Positions 1-8,740 of a stretch of DNA of 64,000 bases are shown here, piece after piece (the stretch's first letter is position 1; each line of letters starts with the position of its first letter). The notes beneath the pieces were generated by a model. It saw only the letters and a program-made list of their open reading frames with translations. It was not told the origin of the DNA and did not search any database. Location of the stretch: the NCBI RefSeq assembly GCF_030687895.1, contig NZ_CP117452.1, forward strand, positions 372,001-436,000. Direction: 5' to 3'. The stretch is from Pseudomonas sp. FP198. Lineage in GTDB: Bacteria; Pseudomonadota; Gammaproteobacteria; Pseudomonadales; Pseudomonadaceae. The translations under genes and the position numbers were made by a program.

Positions 1-245
1 TGGACGCCGGCACCGGCCAGAACGCCATCAACCAGGCCAAGCAGTTCAACCAGACGGTCGAGCTGACCGGGCTGGCCCTGACCAAGCTGGACGGCACCGC
101 CAAGGGCGGGGTGATCTTCGCCCTGGCCAAGCAATTCGGCCTGCCGATTCGTTACATCGGCGTGGGCGAAGGCATCGACGACTTGCGCACCTTTGAAGCC
201 GAGCCTTTTGTCCAGGCACTGTTTGCCGAGCGGGAGCATTCATGA
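1..245 (+). CDS. ftsY: FtsY, signal recognition particle receptor GTPase (C-terminal part only)
   Basis: The window opens inside this gene; only about the last 80 codons are present (reading frame begins at base 3). The visible part is the end of the SRP-type GTPase domain, with the DAGTGQNA segment, the TKLDGTAKGG guanine-specificity region and the closing PIRYIGVGEGIDDLRTF stretch typical of FtsY/Ffh. FtsY docks ribosome-SRP complexes at the inner membrane. Its stop codon overlaps the ftsE start in an ATGA arrangement, consistent with the usual ftsY-ftsE-ftsX operon and translational coupling. The N-terminal acidic and NG regions lie outside the window. Confidence 0.96.
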   Translation, partial: DAGTGQNAINQAKQFNQTVELTGLALTKLDGTAKGGVIFALAKQFGLPIRYIGVGEGIDDLRTFEAEPFVQALFAEREHS

Positions 246-913
246 TTCGTTTCGAACAGGTCGGTAAACGCTATCCGAACGGTCACGTCGGCTTGCATGA
301 GCTGAGCTTTCGGGTCCGTCGGGGCGAGTTTCTGTTTGTCACCGGCCATTCCGGCGCCGGTAAAAGCACCTTGCTGCGCCTGCTGCTGGCGATGGAACGG
401 CCCACCACCGGCAAGCTGCTGCTGGCCGGCCAGGACCTGAGCAGCATCAGCAATGCGCAGATTCCCTACCTGCGACGGCAGATCGGCGTGGTGTTCCAGA
501 ACCACCAACTGCTGTTTGATCGCACCGTGTTCAACAACGTGGCGCTGCCGTTGCAGATCCTCGGGCTGTCCAAGGCCGAGATCAACAAGCGCGTCGACTC
601 GGCACTGGAGCGTGTGGCGCTGTCGGACAAGACCGACCTGTACCCGGGTGACCTGTCCACCGGCCAGCAACAGCGCGTCGGCATTGCCCGCGCGATCGTC
701 CACCGCCCGGCCTTGCTGCTGGCGGATGAACCCACCGGTAACCTCGACCCGCGACTGGCGGCGGAAATCATGGGCGTATTCGAAGATATCAACCGTTTGG
801 GCACCAGCGTGCTGATCGCCAGTCACGACCTGGCGTTGATCGCACGTATGCGTCATCGCATGCTCACCTTGCAGCGCGGTCGACTGATCGGCGACGGGGA
901 GGCGGGTGTATGA
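242..913 (+). CDS. ftsE: FtsE, cell-division ABC-type ATPase
   Basis: A 223-residue ATPase that pairs with FtsX at the divisome, where the complex is known to govern peptidoglycan hydrolase activation and constriction. Walker A is GHSGAGKS at residues 35-42, the Q-loop lies in VVFQNHQLL near 83-91, the signature motif reads LSTGQ (138-142) rather than LSGGQ, and Walker B is LLLADEP near 158-164, followed by the D-loop and the ASHD switch histidine. Length matches FtsE. It overlaps ftsY upstream and ftsX downstream by four bases each, so the three are probably translated from one message. Confidence 0.97.
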   Translation: MIRFEQVGKRYPNGHVGLHELSFRVRRGEFLFVTGHSGAGKSTLLRLLLAMERPTTGKLLLAGQDLSSISNAQIPYLRRQIGVVFQNHQLLFDRTVFNNVALPLQILGLSKAEINKRVDSALERVALSDKTDLYPGDLSTGQQQRVGIARAIVHRPALLLADEPTGNLDPRLAAEIMGVFEDINRLGTSVLIASHDLALIARMRHRMLTLQRGRLIGDGEAGV

Positions 914-1932
914 GCGCAACCCGTAGCCCGAAAGTGGCCGAGCGCGTGGCTCCCAAGGCCTCCGACCCGCAGCCGCAGAAAAAGAAACGCGACGATGATG
1001 ACGGCCCGGATTTCGCCACGCTGCTGCACGCCTGGATCGAAAGCCATCGCGCCAGCCTGGTCGACAGCCTGCGGCGCCTGGGCAAGCAGCCCATCGGCAG
1101 CTTCTTTACCTGCATGGTGATGGCCGTGGCCCTGAGCCTGCCCATGGGCCTGTCATTACTGCTTAATAATGTCGAGCGCCTGGGCGGCTCCTGGCAGCGC
1201 GCGGCGCAGATCTCCCTTTATCTGCAACTGGATGCGACACCGGGCGAAGGCCAGGCGTTGCGTGAGCAGATCAAGGCCATGCCGGGCGTAGCCGACGCCG
1301 AATACGTCGGGCGCGAGCAGGCGCTCGAAGAGTTCCAGCAGCAGTCCGGCCTGGGCGAGGCCCTCAAGGAGCTCCCGGAAAACCCGCTGCCGGGCGTGGT
1401 GCTGGTGACCCCGAACGAGGTCGACAAGCCCACCCTTGAAGCATTAAGACAAAGACTTTCGGAATTGCCCAAGGTACAACAGGCCCAACTTGATCTAGTC
1501 TGGGTCGAGCGTCTTGCGGCGATACTCAAGCTCGGCGACCGGTTTGTCTTTGGTCTGACGGTGCTTCTGGTTTCTGCATTACTTTTGGTGATAGGCAATA
1601 CCATTCGTCTTCATATTGAAAACCGCCGCACAGAGATAGAAGTGATTAAACTCGTCGGCGGTACGGACAGTTATGTTCGCAGGCCCTTCCTCTACATGGG
1701 GGCGCTGTATGGCTTCGGTGCCGGGATCCTGTCCTGGGGCGTATTGGCGTTCGGCCTGGATTGGCTGAACGATGCGGTAGTGGGATTGGCCGGTTTGTAC
1801 GGCAGTGATTTTTCACTGGCCGGTGTGCCAGTCGCCGACGGCGTGTCGCTCTTGCTTGGCGCGGTGCTGTTGGGTTATATCGGTGCATGGATTGCGGTAG
1901 CACGCCACCTGCGTGAGCTTGCTCCAAAATAG
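910..1932 (+). CDS. ftsX: FtsX, cell-division ABC transporter-like membrane subunit
   Basis: A 340-residue permease-like partner of FtsE. A long charged cytoplasmic N terminus (residues 1-60, with a KKKRDDDD patch) precedes the first membrane segment at about 66-86, then a periplasmic loop of roughly 120 residues, which in known FtsX proteins contacts EnvC/NlpD-type regulators. Three further membrane segments follow (about 212-235 and two nearer the C terminus). Transport is not expected; the protein transmits ATP hydrolysis to the cell wall. The stretch around 1440-1680 uses noticeably more AT-rich codons than the rest of the gene (see findings). Confidence 0.96.
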   Translation: MSATRSPKVAERVAPKASDPQPQKKKRDDDDGPDFATLLHAWIESHRASLVDSLRRLGKQPIGSFFTCMVMAVALSLPMGLSLLLNNVERLGGSWQRAAQISLYLQLDATPGEGQALREQIKAMPGVADAEYVGREQALEEFQQQSGLGEALKELPENPLPGVVLVTPNEVDKPTLEALRQRLSELPKVQQAQLDLVWVERLAAILKLGDRFVFGLTVLLVSALLLVIGNTIRLHIENRRTEIEVIKLVGGTDSYVRRPFLYMGALYGFGAGILSWGVLAFGLDWLNDAVVGLAGLYGSDFSLAGVPVADGVSLLLGAVLLGYIGAWIAVARHLRELAPK

Positions 1933-1967
1933 TATTTTTTGCGCGTATTGACCTTTCAGTTTTTGTG

Positions 1968-1996
1968 GGAACTTGTCCTACGGTTCCCGGTCAATT
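1968..1996 (+). promoter_or_regulatory. Candidate sigma-E/AlgU promoter of rpoH
   Basis: GGAACTT at 1968-1974, a 16-base spacer, then TCAAT at 1991-1995 within GGTCAATTTT. This fits the extracytoplasmic-function sigma-E/AlgU pattern (GGAACTT, 16-17 bases, TC-rich -10). An AlgU-dependent rpoH promoter is known in P. aeruginosa. It lies about 40-50 bases before the rpoH ribosome site. A TTGACC at 1948-1953 could be part of a second, sigma-70 promoter, but I see no convincing -10 for it. Confidence 0.6.
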
Positions 1997-2044
1997 TTCG
2001 CAGTGCTGAACTGCACGAGTTATGTGAGTCGGAGGTTTTTTCGT

Positions 2045-2899
2045 ATGACCACTTCTTTGCAACCTGCTTATGCTCTAGTCCCGGGTGCGAACCTTGAGGC
2101 CTATGTGCACACGGTGAACAGCATTCCATTGCTGACGCCCGAGCAGGAGCGTGAACTGGCCGAGAGTCTCTATTATGAGCAGGATCTTGAGGCGGCTCGG
2201 CAGATGGTGCTCGCCCACCTGCGTTTTGTCGTACATATCGCCCGCAGCTATTCCGGCTACGGGCTGGCCCAGGCCGACCTGATCCAGGAAGGCAACGTCG
2301 GCCTGATGAAGGCGGTCAAGCGGTTCAACCCTGAAATGGGCGTGCGGCTGGTGTCGTTCGCCGTGCACTGGATCAAGGCGGAAATCCACGAGTTCATCCT
2401 GCGCAACTGGCGCATCGTGAAAGTCGCGACCACCAAGGCCCAGCGCAAGCTGTTCTTCAACCTGCGCAGCCAGAAGAAACGTCTGGCCTGGTTGAACAAC
2501 GAAGAAGTCAATCGCGTGGCTGAAAGCCTGGGCGTAGAGCCCCGGGAAGTGCGCGAGATGGAAAGCCGCCTGACCGGCCATGACATGGCCTTCGACCCGG
2601 CCGCCGAGGCCGACGACGACAGCGCTTTCCAATCGCCGGCCAACTACCTGGAAGACCACCGGTACGACCCGGCGCGTCAACTGGAAGACGCCGATTGGAG
2701 CGACAACTCCAACACCAACCTGCACGAAGCGCTGGAAGTGCTGGACGCGCGTAGCCGTGACATTCTTTACCAGCGCTGGCTGGCTGAAGAGAAGGCCACG
2801 CTGCACGACCTGGCGCAGAAGTACAACGTGTCGGCCGAGCGAATTCGTCAGCTTGAGAAGAGCGCGATGAACAAGCTCAAGGTGTCGATCGCGGCTTGA
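2045..2899 (+). CDS. rpoH: RpoH, heat-shock sigma factor sigma-32
   Basis: A 284-residue group 3 sigma factor that directs RNA polymerase to heat-shock promoters (chaperones, proteases). The start MTTSLQPAY is chosen because GGAG at 2031-2034 sits 10 bases upstream; the frame remains open to 1973 but lacks a comparable site. Region 2 holds [17 protein letters not shown] (about 78-94) and [18 protein letters not shown]. The RpoH box QRKLFFNLR is at 133-141, and the region 4 helix-turn-helix is near the end ([16 protein letters not shown]). In this family translation is temperature-controlled by mRNA folding and the protein by DnaK/FtsH; I did not fold the leader. A strong terminator follows. 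Confidence 0.97.
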   Translation: MTTSLQPAYALVPGANLEAYVHTVNSIPLLTPEQERELAESLYYEQDLEAARQMVLAHLRFVVHIARSYSGYGLAQADLIQEGNVGLMKAVKRFNPEMGVRLVSFAVHWIKAEIHEFILRNWRIVKVATTKAQRKLFFNLRSQKKRLAWLNNEEVNRVAESLGVEPREVREMESRLTGHDMAFDPAAEADDDSAFQSPANYLEDHRYDPARQLEDADWSDNSNTNLHEALEVLDARSRDILYQRWLAEEKATLHDLAQKYNVSAERIRQLEKSAMNKLKVSIAA

Positions 2900-2916
2900 C
2901 CCGTGGTGCCGGCATT

Positions 2917-2954
2917 AAAAAACGCCCCGATCAGTGATGATCGGGGCGTTTTTT
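2917..2954 (+). terminator. Rho-independent terminator after rpoH
   Basis: A perfect 17-base inverted repeat (AAAAAACGCCCCGATCA and its complement) around a GTGA loop, ending in six T. It lies 18 bases past the rpoH stop and would also work on the opposite strand. Confidence 0.92.
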
Positions 2955-2985
2955 GTTTGTGTGATGCTGGACTCAATGCGGCCTA

Positions 2986-3074
2986 TGTGGGAGCGAGCCT
3001 GCTCGCGAATGCGGTGTGTCAGCCCACATTTATGTTTCTGATACCCAGCATTCGCGAGCAGGCTCGCTCCCACA
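2986..3074. repeat. REPIN, family A (GTGGGAGCGAGCCTGCTCGCGA), outer-facing pair
   Basis: Two inverted REP arms: TGTGGGAGCGAGCCTGCTCG and, after a ~40-base spacer, its reverse complement ending in CTCCCACA. Each arm is itself a palindrome (GCGAGC..GCTCGC). Located between the convergent rpoH and mtgA genes. Confidence 0.9.
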
Positions 3075-3093
3075 GTGGACTCAGCGTTCTTGG

Positions 3094-3816
3094 CTACTGA
3101 GCCCACGGCGCGCGGCGCGCACGGTCAAGCTCCAGCAGATAACCATCACCGCCCAACTGACTCATCTGCTGCCGGATCCAGCTGGCGCGCCGCAGTATAT
3201 AGGGGCTTGGCCGGCTGGCACTCCAGACTCGCGGGTTGGGCAGCACCGCCGCCAGCAGGCTGGCCTGTTGCCGGGACAAGGCCCCGGCGCCTACACGGAA
3301 ATGGTGCCGCGCGGCCGCTTCAGCCCCAAACACGCCGTCGTCCCACTCGACACTGTTGAGGTACACCTCAAGAATCCGTTGCTTGGGCCAGAACACTTCG
3401 ATCAGCGCGGTGAACCACGCCTCCAGCCCTTTGCGCAGCCAGCTGCGGCCCGACCACAGGAACAGGTTCTTGGAGACTTGCTGGCTGAGGGTACTGGCGC
3501 CGCGAATCGAGCCGCCGCGCCCGTTATGGGCAAACGCCGCCTGGATCGCGCCGATGTCAAAGCCCCAGTGCTCGGGAAACTTCTGATCCTCGCCGGCAAT
3601 CACCGCAATCTTGAGGTTATTGGAGATCTGGTCCCAGGGCTGCCAGTCGCGCTGCAGGTCGATCGGCTCGCCGCCGAACCAGGATTCGACCTTGCGCTCG
3701 ATCATCAGCGCGGTGAACGGTGGCGGCACCACGCGAAACAGCAGCACCAGCGCAACGCTGCCGACGGCGAACCAGAGCAGGGCTTTAACGAATCGTCGAA
3801 ACAATGTACGCAGCAT
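3094..3816 (-). CDS. mtgA: MtgA, monofunctional peptidoglycan glycosyltransferase
   Basis: A 240-residue GT51 enzyme that polymerises lipid II into glycan strands without a transpeptidase domain. One N-terminal membrane anchor lies at about residues 10-30 (LLWFAVGSVALVLLF). The catalytic motif EDQKFPEHWGFD is at 76-87 (E76), RGASTLSQQVSKNLFL follows at about 105-120, and the second conserved Glu lies in RILEVYLN near 150. The frame is open further upstream to 3933, but MLRTLF gives the family length. Divergent from the DUF423 gene; its 3' side abuts a REPIN, with no separate terminator seen. Confidence 0.95.
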   Translation of the reverse strand: MLRTLFRRFVKALLWFAVGSVALVLLFRVVPPPFTALMIERKVESWFGGEPIDLQRDWQPWDQISNNLKIAVIAGEDQKFPEHWGFDIGAIQAAFAHNGRGGSIRGASTLSQQVSKNLFLWSGRSWLRKGLEAWFTALIEVFWPKQRILEVYLNSVEWDDGVFGAEAAARHHFRVGAGALSRQQASLLAAVLPNPRVWSASRPSPYILRRASWIRQQMSQLGGDGYLLELDRARRAPWAQ

Positions 3817-3889
3817 AGAGATGGCTTGGCCGAACCCGTCGAGCGGGCCATTATACAGACCCTGTCCCCCGAGTCTGACTGGAGTTCCC

Positions 3890-4261
3890 ATGTTGCGTAG
3901 CTTTCTGATGCTGGCGGCTTTTTTCGGTTTCACCGGCGTAGCGCTGGGAGCATTCGCCGCCCATGGTCTGAAAAGCCGCCTGAGCGCTGATTACCTGGCG
4001 ATTTTCCACACCGGCGTCACCTATCAACTGGTGCACACCCTGGCTCTGTTCGGCGTCGCATTGCTGGCCACGCACATTCCCGGGCGTATCGTCACCTGGG
4101 CCGGTATTTCCTTTGTCATCGGTATCCTGTTGTTCTCTGGCAGCCTGTATCTGTTGACGCTTACGGGCATCACCAAGCTGGGCATCATCACGCCGTTCGG
4201 TGGTGTAGCGTTTCTGCTGGGTTGGCTTTTCCTCGGTCTTGCCGCCTGGCGTCTGGCCTGA
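3890..4261 (+). CDS. DUF423 (YgdD-type) small inner-membrane protein
   Basis: A 123-residue, almost wholly hydrophobic protein with about four membrane segments and the family's conserved N-terminal pattern (GFTGVALGAFAAHGLK, residues 13-28). Function of the family is not established. The start at MLRSFLML is preceded by GGAG at 3881-3884; the frame stays open to 3611 but that part overlaps mtgA antisense and has no membrane character. It is divergently arranged with mtgA, which is where the homologue sits in other Pseudomonas. Confidence 0.9.
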   Translation: MLRSFLMLAAFFGFTGVALGAFAAHGLKSRLSADYLAIFHTGVTYQLVHTLALFGVALLATHIPGRIVTWAGISFVIGILLFSGSLYLLTLTGITKLGIITPFGGVAFLLGWLFLGLAAWRLA

Positions 4262-4264
4262 CGG

Positions 4265-6250
4265 TCACGTCGCGCGCCTCCAGCCATTGAGCAGGACCTG
4301 GATGAACGATGGCGCGAGGAGGCGGTTACCGTATCCGCTAAGGTGATCGCCGTCGCGGAAAAGTGGTTGGCCGTCGTCGTAAGCCGAGCAAGTGGAGCCT
4401 GGGCACAGCAGCGGCAGCGGATCCCAGACGCGAAGCAGCGGATACTCAAGGGTTAAATGCTTCAGCAAGGCCATTTGTGGCGCTCGCAGCTGCTCGATCT
4501 GATTCCGTTCGACGGTGAAACCAGGCGCGCAGATCGGATTCATCCGGTTGAACCAGTCCGAGCAGCGGTAGGCTGGCGCCTTGAACAGCGGCATGGGGGC
4601 ATCGATCAGTACCCGCACCTCGGCATTCATCAGCCGCGTCAGTGTTGCTTCTGCGCTGCGGCGGGCTCCGTCGACCTGCTCGGGGGACAGTTCGGCGAGG
4701 GCCTCGCTTAGCACGCTTTCATCGCCACGTAGCCAGTCGCGCCCTGCCAGTTCCGGCATCCGCAGGGAGGCGAGGAAAACGATATCACCGGCTTTTGCCC
4801 GCGCTTCGATGTCACGCAGGGCTTCATTCCTGGCTCGGGTGCAGGCGCCTTGTGGGTCGGGTGCCATGAGGCTGACCACCGCGCAGCCGCCGCGCTCGTA
4901 TTCCACAACGCTGATACCCAGCTGTCGCGAGACGAGGCTCAGCAGGGTGCGGTATGCCGCCGCGTGCGAATCGCCGAACACGAACAGTTGGCGGCCCTGC
5001 AGCGATGGGTCGCTGATCGGCTCTTTGGCCGGACCTTGCGGTAGCTTCCGGGAAAACCAGGTATAGGTGTCGCTGGTCTGGCTCAGCGACAGTACCTCGG
5101 GGTTTTCACTCATCCAGCGAGCACCTGACCAGGACAGGCCGAGCGCCGCCAGGCATGCGGCAATGGTGCTCCAGGCGCGGCGTTGAAAAAGCGACCGGCC
5201 GGTGCGCAGCGGTGTCTCGACCCAGTGATAGGAGGCGCCGGCGAGTGCCGCGACGATCACTGGATAGGCCAGTTGTATGGCGAGTTGCTCCAGGCCAATG
5301 GTCCAGCGCAGGAACACCAGCACCGGCCAATGCCAAAGGTAAAGCGAGTAGGACAACCGACCGACATAGGTCGCGGGTGTCGATTGCAAAAGACGCAGCA
5401 GCGACGAGGGGGTATCGGTTTTCTGTACTATGGCCGCCAGGGTCAGCAGGGTACCAGCGACGGTCAGGACGGCCCAGGGAAAAGGAAAGTGTTTCGCGTC
5501 GGCGAAAATCAACCCGCCTGACACCAGGGCGAGCCCAGCGAACAGCACGGCAGGCGTCGCCGCAGAGGTCAGTTGCAAGCGTCCTGTGACCACCCGTTGG
5601 AAGAGGAGCGCCCCGGATGCCAGCTCCCAGAATCGGCTGGGTAACAGGTAAAACGCTTCGAGAGGGCTTTGCTCTGTCTGCACCACGCTGAATGCCAGCG
5701 ACGCCAGCGCGAGCAAGGGCAGCAAGGCCCAGGCGAGACTGTGCCGTTGGCGAAAGCGCAGCCAGACGAAGTAGACCAGGGGAAAAACCAGGTAGAACTG
5801 CTCTTCGACGGCCAGCGTCCAGGTGTGAGTATAGGGATTGAGCTGGGCGGACGGCGAGAAGTAGGTGTCGCTGTTCCACGCCAGCGTGAAGTTGCTCAGG
5901 CCGAAGTAGGCCGCCAGTCCGGTTTGATCATTCTGCGCACTGAGCCAGGCCTGGGGTACGAACATCGCCGAGACCAGGGCGCACGCCACCAGAACCACCA
6001 GCAGGGCCGGGACGATGCGCAGGAAGCGTCGCCGGTAGAAGTCCGCCAGGTAAGCCGAAAAACTCATGTCGGAGCGGGTGTATAACGATTGGCTGATGAC
6101 GTAGCCCGAGATGACGAAGAACATGTCGACCCCGGTGAAACCTCCGGGCAGTGTCAGGAAATCGGCATGGAAAATGATCACGCTCAGGACAGCGACGGCG
6201 CGCAGGCCATCGATAGCGGGGATGTTTGGCAATGTATGGACGCTGGGCAC
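4265..6250 (-). CDS. OafA/YrhL-type membrane O-acyltransferase with C-terminal SGNH domain
   Basis: A 661-residue two-domain protein. Residues 1-~350 are an acyltransferase-3 membrane domain with the hallmark Arg-x10-His pair (R17, H28 in GLRAVAVLSVIIFH) and about ten membrane segments. Residues ~415-660 form a periplasmic SGNH hydrolase-like domain with GDSHA at 426-430 and a closing DGDHLS motif. Such proteins transfer acetyl or other acyl groups to O-antigen, peptidoglycan or other envelope glycans; the substrate here cannot be read. Translation starts at GTG (6248-6250) behind a near-perfect AGGAGG (6255-6260). It stands alone between the DUF423 gene and thiS, where other Pseudomonas have no gene as I recall, so it is probably an accessory insertion. 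Confidence 0.9.
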   Translation of the reverse strand: MPSVHTLPNIPAIDGLRAVAVLSVIIFHADFLTLPGGFTGVDMFFVISGYVISQSLYTRSDMSFSAYLADFYRRRFLRIVPALLVVLVACALVSAMFVPQAWLSAQNDQTGLAAYFGLSNFTLAWNSDTYFSPSAQLNPYTHTWTLAVEEQFYLVFPLVYFVWLRFRQRHSLAWALLPLLALASLAFSVVQTEQSPLEAFYLLPSRFWELASGALLFQRVVTGRLQLTSAATPAVLFAGLALVSGGLIFADAKHFPFPWAVLTVAGTLLTLAAIVQKTDTPSSLLRLLQSTPATYVGRLSYSLYLWHWPVLVFLRWTIGLEQLAIQLAYPVIVAALAGASYHWVETPLRTGRSLFQRRAWSTIAACLAALGLSWSGARWMSENPEVLSLSQTSDTYTWFSRKLPQGPAKEPISDPSLQGRQLFVFGDSHAAAYRTLLSLVSRQLGISVVEYERGGCAVVSLMAPDPQGACTRARNEALRDIEARAKAGDIVFLASLRMPELAGRDWLRGDESVLSEALAELSPEQVDGARRSAEATLTRLMNAEVRVLIDAPMPLFKAPAYRCSDWFNRMNPICAPGFTVERNQIEQLRAPQMALLKHLTLEYPLLRVWDPLPLLCPGSTCSAYDDGQPLFRDGDHLSGYGNRLLAPSFIQVLLNGWRRAT

Positions 6251-6430
6251 AGGTCCTCCTTGTGCTTGATAGATGCGTCCATGCGGGACCGGAAATATAG
6301 ACCGGACCGGCGCTGCCTGGGCGTCGCATTTGTTGCAGAATCAGTCGAGGCTGTAAAAGCCCATGGCTATATCTGCTCGGACGCGCCTGTTGGCCGGGCT
6401 GACCGGCTGGTCCATTTCATGACGAATGGC

Positions 6431-6460
6431 TTGGGTCGTCCGGACTGATCGGGCTAGAAT
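6431..6460 (+). promoter_or_regulatory. Candidate sigma-70 promoter for thiS-thiG
   Basis: TTGGGT at 6431-6436, 18-base spacer, TAGAAT at 6455-6460, about 33 bases before the thiS start. No TPP riboswitch (THI box) core is recognisable in this short leader. Confidence 0.4.
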
Positions 6461-6492
6461 GCCAGCCCCTAAAAATGATGGCGGCATCCGGC

Positions 6493-6693
6493 ATGCGCAT
6501 TCAGTTGAACGGCGAATCCCTTGAACTGCCCGACGGCGAAACCGTCGCGGCCCTGCTGACCCGTCTGGAACTCACCGGACGCCGTGTCGCGGTGGAGCTC
6601 AACCTGGATATCGTCCCGCGCAGCCAGCACGCCGACACCACGTTGAACGATGGCGACAATGTCGAAGTGGTCCACGCCATCGGCGGCGGTTAG
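6493..6693 (+). CDS. thiS: ThiS, sulfur-carrier protein for thiazole synthesis
   Basis: A 66-residue ubiquitin-fold carrier ending in the required diglycine (HAIGGG). The C-terminal Gly is adenylated and converted to thiocarboxylate, then donates sulfur to ThiG in thiamine biosynthesis. The start MRIQLNGE is preferred over the in-frame ATG at 6475 because it gives the family N terminus directly at the first beta strand. It is 53 bases ahead of thiG on the same strand. Confidence 0.95.
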   Translation: MRIQLNGESLELPDGETVAALLTRLELTGRRVAVELNLDIVPRSQHADTTLNDGDNVEVVHAIGGG

Positions 6694-6746
6694 TCGCCGC
6701 GATTTCGCAGCATTCGCAAGAACCTCCCCCCAACAGAGGATTTCCC

Positions 6747-7541
6747 ATGAGCATCGTTCGTAGCGACAAGCCCTTCGTCCTGGCCGGTCGTACTTACCAG
6801 TCGCGTCTGCTGGTAGGCACCGGCAAGTACCGCGACATGGAAGAGACCCGCCAGGCCATTGAAGCTTCGGGTGCCGAGATCGTGACCGTCGCCGTGCGTC
6901 GGACCAACATTGGCCAGAATCCGGGCGAACCGAACCTGCTGGATATCCTGCCGCCGGATCGCTACACCATCCTGCCGAACACCGCCGGTTGCTTCGACGC
7001 CATCGAGGCTGTGCGCACCTGCCGCCTGGCCCGTGAGCTGCTCGACGGTCACAACCTGGTGAAGCTTGAAGTGCTGGCGGACCAGAAAACCCTGTTCCCC
7101 AACGTGATCGAAACCCTCAAGGCCGCAGAAACCCTGGTCAAGGAAGGGTTCGACGTGATGGTCTACACCAGCGATGACCCGATCATCGCTCGTCAGCTGG
7201 CGGAAATCGGCTGCATCGCGGTCATGCCGCTGGCCGGGCTGATCGGCACGGGCCTGGGGATCTGCAACCCGTACAACCTGCAGATCATCCTTGAAGAAGC
7301 GAAGATCCCGGTGCTGGTGGATGCCGGTGTCGGCACCGCCTCCGATGCCACCATCGCCATGGAACTGGGTTGTGAAGCGGTGCTGATGAACTCCGCCATT
7401 GCCCACGCCCAGCAGCCGGTGCTGATGGCCGAAGCCATGAAACACGCCATCGTTGCCGGTCGCCTGGCCTACCTGGCCGGGCGCATGCCGAAAAAACTCT
7501 ATGCCAGCGCATCCTCGCCGCTGGATGGTCTGATCAAGTAA
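6747..7541 (+). CDS. thiG: ThiG, thiazole synthase
   Basis: A 264-residue TIM-barrel enzyme that condenses 1-deoxy-xylulose-5-phosphate, dehydroglycine and ThiS-thiocarboxylate into the thiazole phosphate. The Schiff-base lysine is K106 in LVKLEVLAD. Phosphate-binding glycine segments are seen in [12 protein letters not shown] and [12 protein letters not shown]. Length is normal. GAGG about 8 bases before ATG supports the start. It is followed nine bases later by trmB, so the three genes thiS-thiG-trmB are probably co-transcribed. Confidence 0.97.
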   Translation: MSIVRSDKPFVLAGRTYQSRLLVGTGKYRDMEETRQAIEASGAEIVTVAVRRTNIGQNPGEPNLLDILPPDRYTILPNTAGCFDAIEAVRTCRLARELLDGHNLVKLEVLADQKTLFPNVIETLKAAETLVKEGFDVMVYTSDDPIIARQLAEIGCIAVMPLAGLIGTGLGICNPYNLQIILEEAKIPVLVDAGVGTASDATIAMELGCEAVLMNSAIAHAQQPVLMAEAMKHAIVAGRLAYLAGRMPKKLYASASSPLDGLIK

Positions 7542-7550
7542 GAGCCATTG

Positions 7551-8276
7551 ATGACTGAATCGAACGACACGCCGGTCCTGCCGGAAGAAGGCGAAGAGCG
7601 CCAGCACCGCCGCATCAAGAGTTTCGTGATGCGCGCCGGGCGCATGACTGAAGGCCAGCAACGCGGCCTGGAGCAGGGTGCGCCGTTGTATGTCCTGCCG
7701 CTGGCCGACGCGCCGGTGGACTTCGACCAGGTATTCGGCCGCTCGGCGCCACGCTCGCTGGAAATCGGCTTCGGCATGGGCCATTCGCTGCTGGAAATGG
7801 CCGCGGCCGCGCCGGACCAGGATTTCATTGGCGTGGAAGTGCACCGTCCGGGTGTCGGTGCGTTGCTCAACGGCGTACTGACTCAAGGTCTGACCAACCT
7901 GCGGGTCTACGATTGCGACGCCATCGAAGTGCTCAACCGCTGCGTGGCCGACAACAGCCTTGACCGGTTGATGCTGTTTTTCCCGGACCCGTGGCACAAG
8001 AGTCGCCATCACAAGCGCCGGATCGTCCAGGCATCGTTCGCTGAACTGGTGCACAGCAAGTTGAAGGTCGGCGGTGTGCTGCACATGGCCACCGACTGGG
8101 AGCCGTACGCCGAATACATGCTGGAAGTGATGAACGTCGCGCCGGGCTACCGCAACCTGGCCGACGATGGCCGCTACGTCCCGCGTCCGGCGGAACGGCC
8201 GATTACCAAGTTCGAACGCCGTGGCGAACGGCTCGGGCATGGGGTCTGGGATTTGAAGTTCGAGAAGTTGGCGTAA
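7551..8276 (+). CDS. trmB: TrmB, tRNA (guanine-N7-)-methyltransferase
   Basis: A 241-residue SAM-dependent enzyme that makes m7G46 in tRNA. The SAM loop EIGFGMG is at 71-77, an acidic strand end at GVEVH, and the family motif [15 protein letters not shown] lies in the middle. I start at ATG 7551 rather than the TTG one codon upstream. It follows thiG closely and ends just before a REPIN. Confidence 0.95.
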   Translation: MTESNDTPVLPEEGEERQHRRIKSFVMRAGRMTEGQQRGLEQGAPLYVLPLADAPVDFDQVFGRSAPRSLEIGFGMGHSLLEMAAAAPDQDFIGVEVHRPGVGALLNGVLTQGLTNLRVYDCDAIEVLNRCVADNSLDRLMLFFPDPWHKSRHHKRRIVQASFAELVHSKLKVGGVLHMATDWEPYAEYMLEVMNVAPGYRNLADDGRYVPRPAERPITKFERRGERLGHGVWDLKFEKLA

Positions 8277-8284
8277 GCCAATAA

Positions 8285-8374
8285 TGTGGGAGCGAGCTTG
8301 CTCGCGATGGCGGCCTGACAGTCAACATGGGTGTTGGATGTGAGGGCCTCATCGCGAGCAAGCTCGCTCCCACA
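8285..8374. repeat. REPIN, family A, outer-facing pair
   Basis: TGTGGGAGCGAGCTTGCTCG arm and its reverse complement, about 40 bases apart, between convergent trmB and the DUF3392 gene. Confidence 0.9.
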
Positions 8375-8398
8375 GTTCGTTTTGCGGCGTATTGGGGC

Positions 8399-8722
8399 TC
8401 AGCGTCGATCCGCCACGACGCCAATCAGCACCAGCACCACCAGCAACACCGGCGCGAGGCTGTAGTTGTTGAACTGGCTCAAGCCCCGGACGATCCACGG
8501 CGTGGCGTAGATCAGCGCGGCGCCGCTGCCGATCATGCACAGCAGGGCGATCAGCGGGACGCGCAAGGCGCCGGCGATGCTGCCCAGGCGTTGGTCGACC
8601 CAGCCCTTGATGTCAGCGCCAAACAACACCAGCAGGCAGCCTACCAGTGCCAGGGAGATTTCCGACAGGTTGCTACGGCTCCAGCGGGACACGGTGGCGA
8701 GCAGGTCGAGTACCAGATCCAT
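8399..8722 (-). CDS. DUF3392 small inner-membrane protein
   Basis: A 107-residue protein with about three membrane segments (LALVGCLLVLFG, VPLIALLCMIGSGAALIYA, LAPVLLVVLVLIGVVA). AAGGAAA sits upstream of the ATG. Function of the family is unknown. It is the last gene of the minus-strand run yggS-proC-yggT-metX-metW-DUF4426-rdgB-hemW and begins 18 bases after hemW, so it is probably co-transcribed. Confidence 0.85.
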   Translation of the reverse strand: MDLVLDLLATVSRWSRSNLSEISLALVGCLLVLFGADIKGWVDQRLGSIAGALRVPLIALLCMIGSGAALIYATPWIVRGLSQFNNYSLAPVLLVVLVLIGVVADRR

Positions 8723-8740
8723 TCGATTTCCTTGTTTTGA

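Noticed and set aside
2986..3074. Palindromic repeats considered as a CRISPR array
   Set aside because: Copies are scattered singly between genes, are inverted pairs rather than regular direct repeats, and no cas gene is present.
2903..3100. 65-codon frame after rpoH
   Set aside because: Runs through the terminator and REPIN; product reflects repeat sequence only.
6690..8240. 516-codon open frame antisense to thiG and trmB
   Set aside because: It is the mirror of two well-supported genes in high-GC sequence; the product is His/Gln/Arg-rich without domain or ribosome site.
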